From Rhodospirillales bacterium (GTDB lineage Bacteria > Pseudomonadota > Alphaproteobacteria > Rhodospirillales > Casp-alpha2), in contig JAEPQO010000002.1 of NCBI GenBank assembly GCA_017640505.1, forward strand, positions 558,001-622,000: a DNA stretch of 64,000 nucleotides. The letters run 5' to 3'. Shown here piece by piece: positions 63,971 to 64,000 of this stretch; positions within the stretch are counted from its first letter, which is position 1; every line of letters starts with the position of its first letter. The notes beneath the pieces were generated by a model. That model saw nothing but the letters and a program-made list of their open reading frames with translations, made no database searches and was not told the DNA's origin. The position numbers and the translations under genes are program-made.

Positions 63971-64000
63971 TTAACCCTCTTCACCAACACGCGTTACAAA
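63971..64000 (-). CDS. rplP: 50S ribosomal protein L16 (partial, C-terminal nine codons only)
   Basis: Reading leftward from the right edge gives FVTRVGEEG and a TAA at 63973-63971, directly before rpmC. The position, just upstream of rpmC in the spc cluster, and the ending identify the last codons of L16. The rest lies outside the window. Confidence 0.8.
   Translation of the reverse strand, partial: FVTRVGEEG

Overview
The window is chromosomal DNA from a GC-rich alphaproteobacterium, most plausibly of the Rhodospirillales or a neighbouring order. The signs are the ribosomal cluster order secY-adk-rpsM-rpsK-rpoA-rplQ with a short adenylate kinase, the ATP12-type F1 assembly chaperone, DUF1489 and DUF2336 proteins, the nagZ-M50 protease-scpA-scpB group, and a liu (leucine catabolism) locus next to a MerR-type regulator. 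I see no prophage, insertion sequence, integrase or CRISPR array. The species cannot be named from the sequence alone.

Layout. 1-4.3 kb: SPOR protein, nagZ, M50 protease, scpA and scpB (cut by the left edge), all on the minus strand. 4.4-7.0 kb: dNTPase-like dgt on the minus strand, then erpA and xth on the plus strand. 7.1-13.4 kb: an accessory stretch with a soluble double-PAS chemotaxis receptor, two overlapping exported proteins of unknown function, several mosaic palindromic repeats, a membrane histidine kinase, an intact Hpt gene and a decayed Hpt copy. 13.4-26.2 kb: a long minus-strand series carrying most of leucine/isovalerate catabolism: isovaleryl-CoA dehydrogenase, methylcrotonyl-CoA carboxylase alpha and beta, methylglutaconyl-CoA hydratase, HMG-CoA lyase and a thiolase, with auxiliary genes. 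26.3-28.9 kb: a LiuR-like MerR regulator with aspartate dehydrogenase, a PaaI thioesterase and a membrane protein. 29-36 kb: mgtE, a lipoprotein, tRNA-Leu(GAG), lipB, a MaoC protein, acylphosphatase, propionyl-CoA carboxylase alpha, a 2TM protein and a DMT transporter. 36-45.8 kb: a PAS-GGDEF cyclase, an N-carbamoyl-D-amino-acid-hydrolase-like amidase, a GNAT protein, a single-domain receiver, propionyl-CoA carboxylase beta, ATP12, AsmA, a HAD phosphatase and an OmpA-like lipoprotein. 46-49.4 kb: an OmpR-type regulator, a DUF2336 protein and a soluble PAS kinase in one operon. 49.5-54.5 kb: rluC, crcB, rarA, a dienelactone hydrolase and a Deg protease. 54.5-64 kb: the spc and alpha ribosomal operons from rplQ back to the last codons of rplP.

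How the genes work together. Ivd, Mcc, the hydratase and HMG-CoA lyase turn isovaleryl-CoA into acetoacetate and acetyl-CoA; the separate PccA and PccB would handle propionyl-CoA from isoleucine and valine. A perfect 7-2-7 palindrome (TTTACGT-TT-ACGTAAA) lies upstream of the MerR gene, and two overlapping near-copies lie between a recognisable -35 and -10 ahead of ivd, so control of the locus can be read from the sequence. Signalling genes are numerous: a chemoreceptor, two kinases, an Hpt, a lone receiver, an OmpR regulator and a diguanylate cyclase, several of them orphans.

No wholly new system is proven here. The best candidates for one are the RR-DUF2336-kinase operon, the membrane kinase with its live and dead Hpt copies, the unknown membrane proteins inside the predicted LiuR regulon, and the overlapping exported pair at 8.7-10.8 kb.
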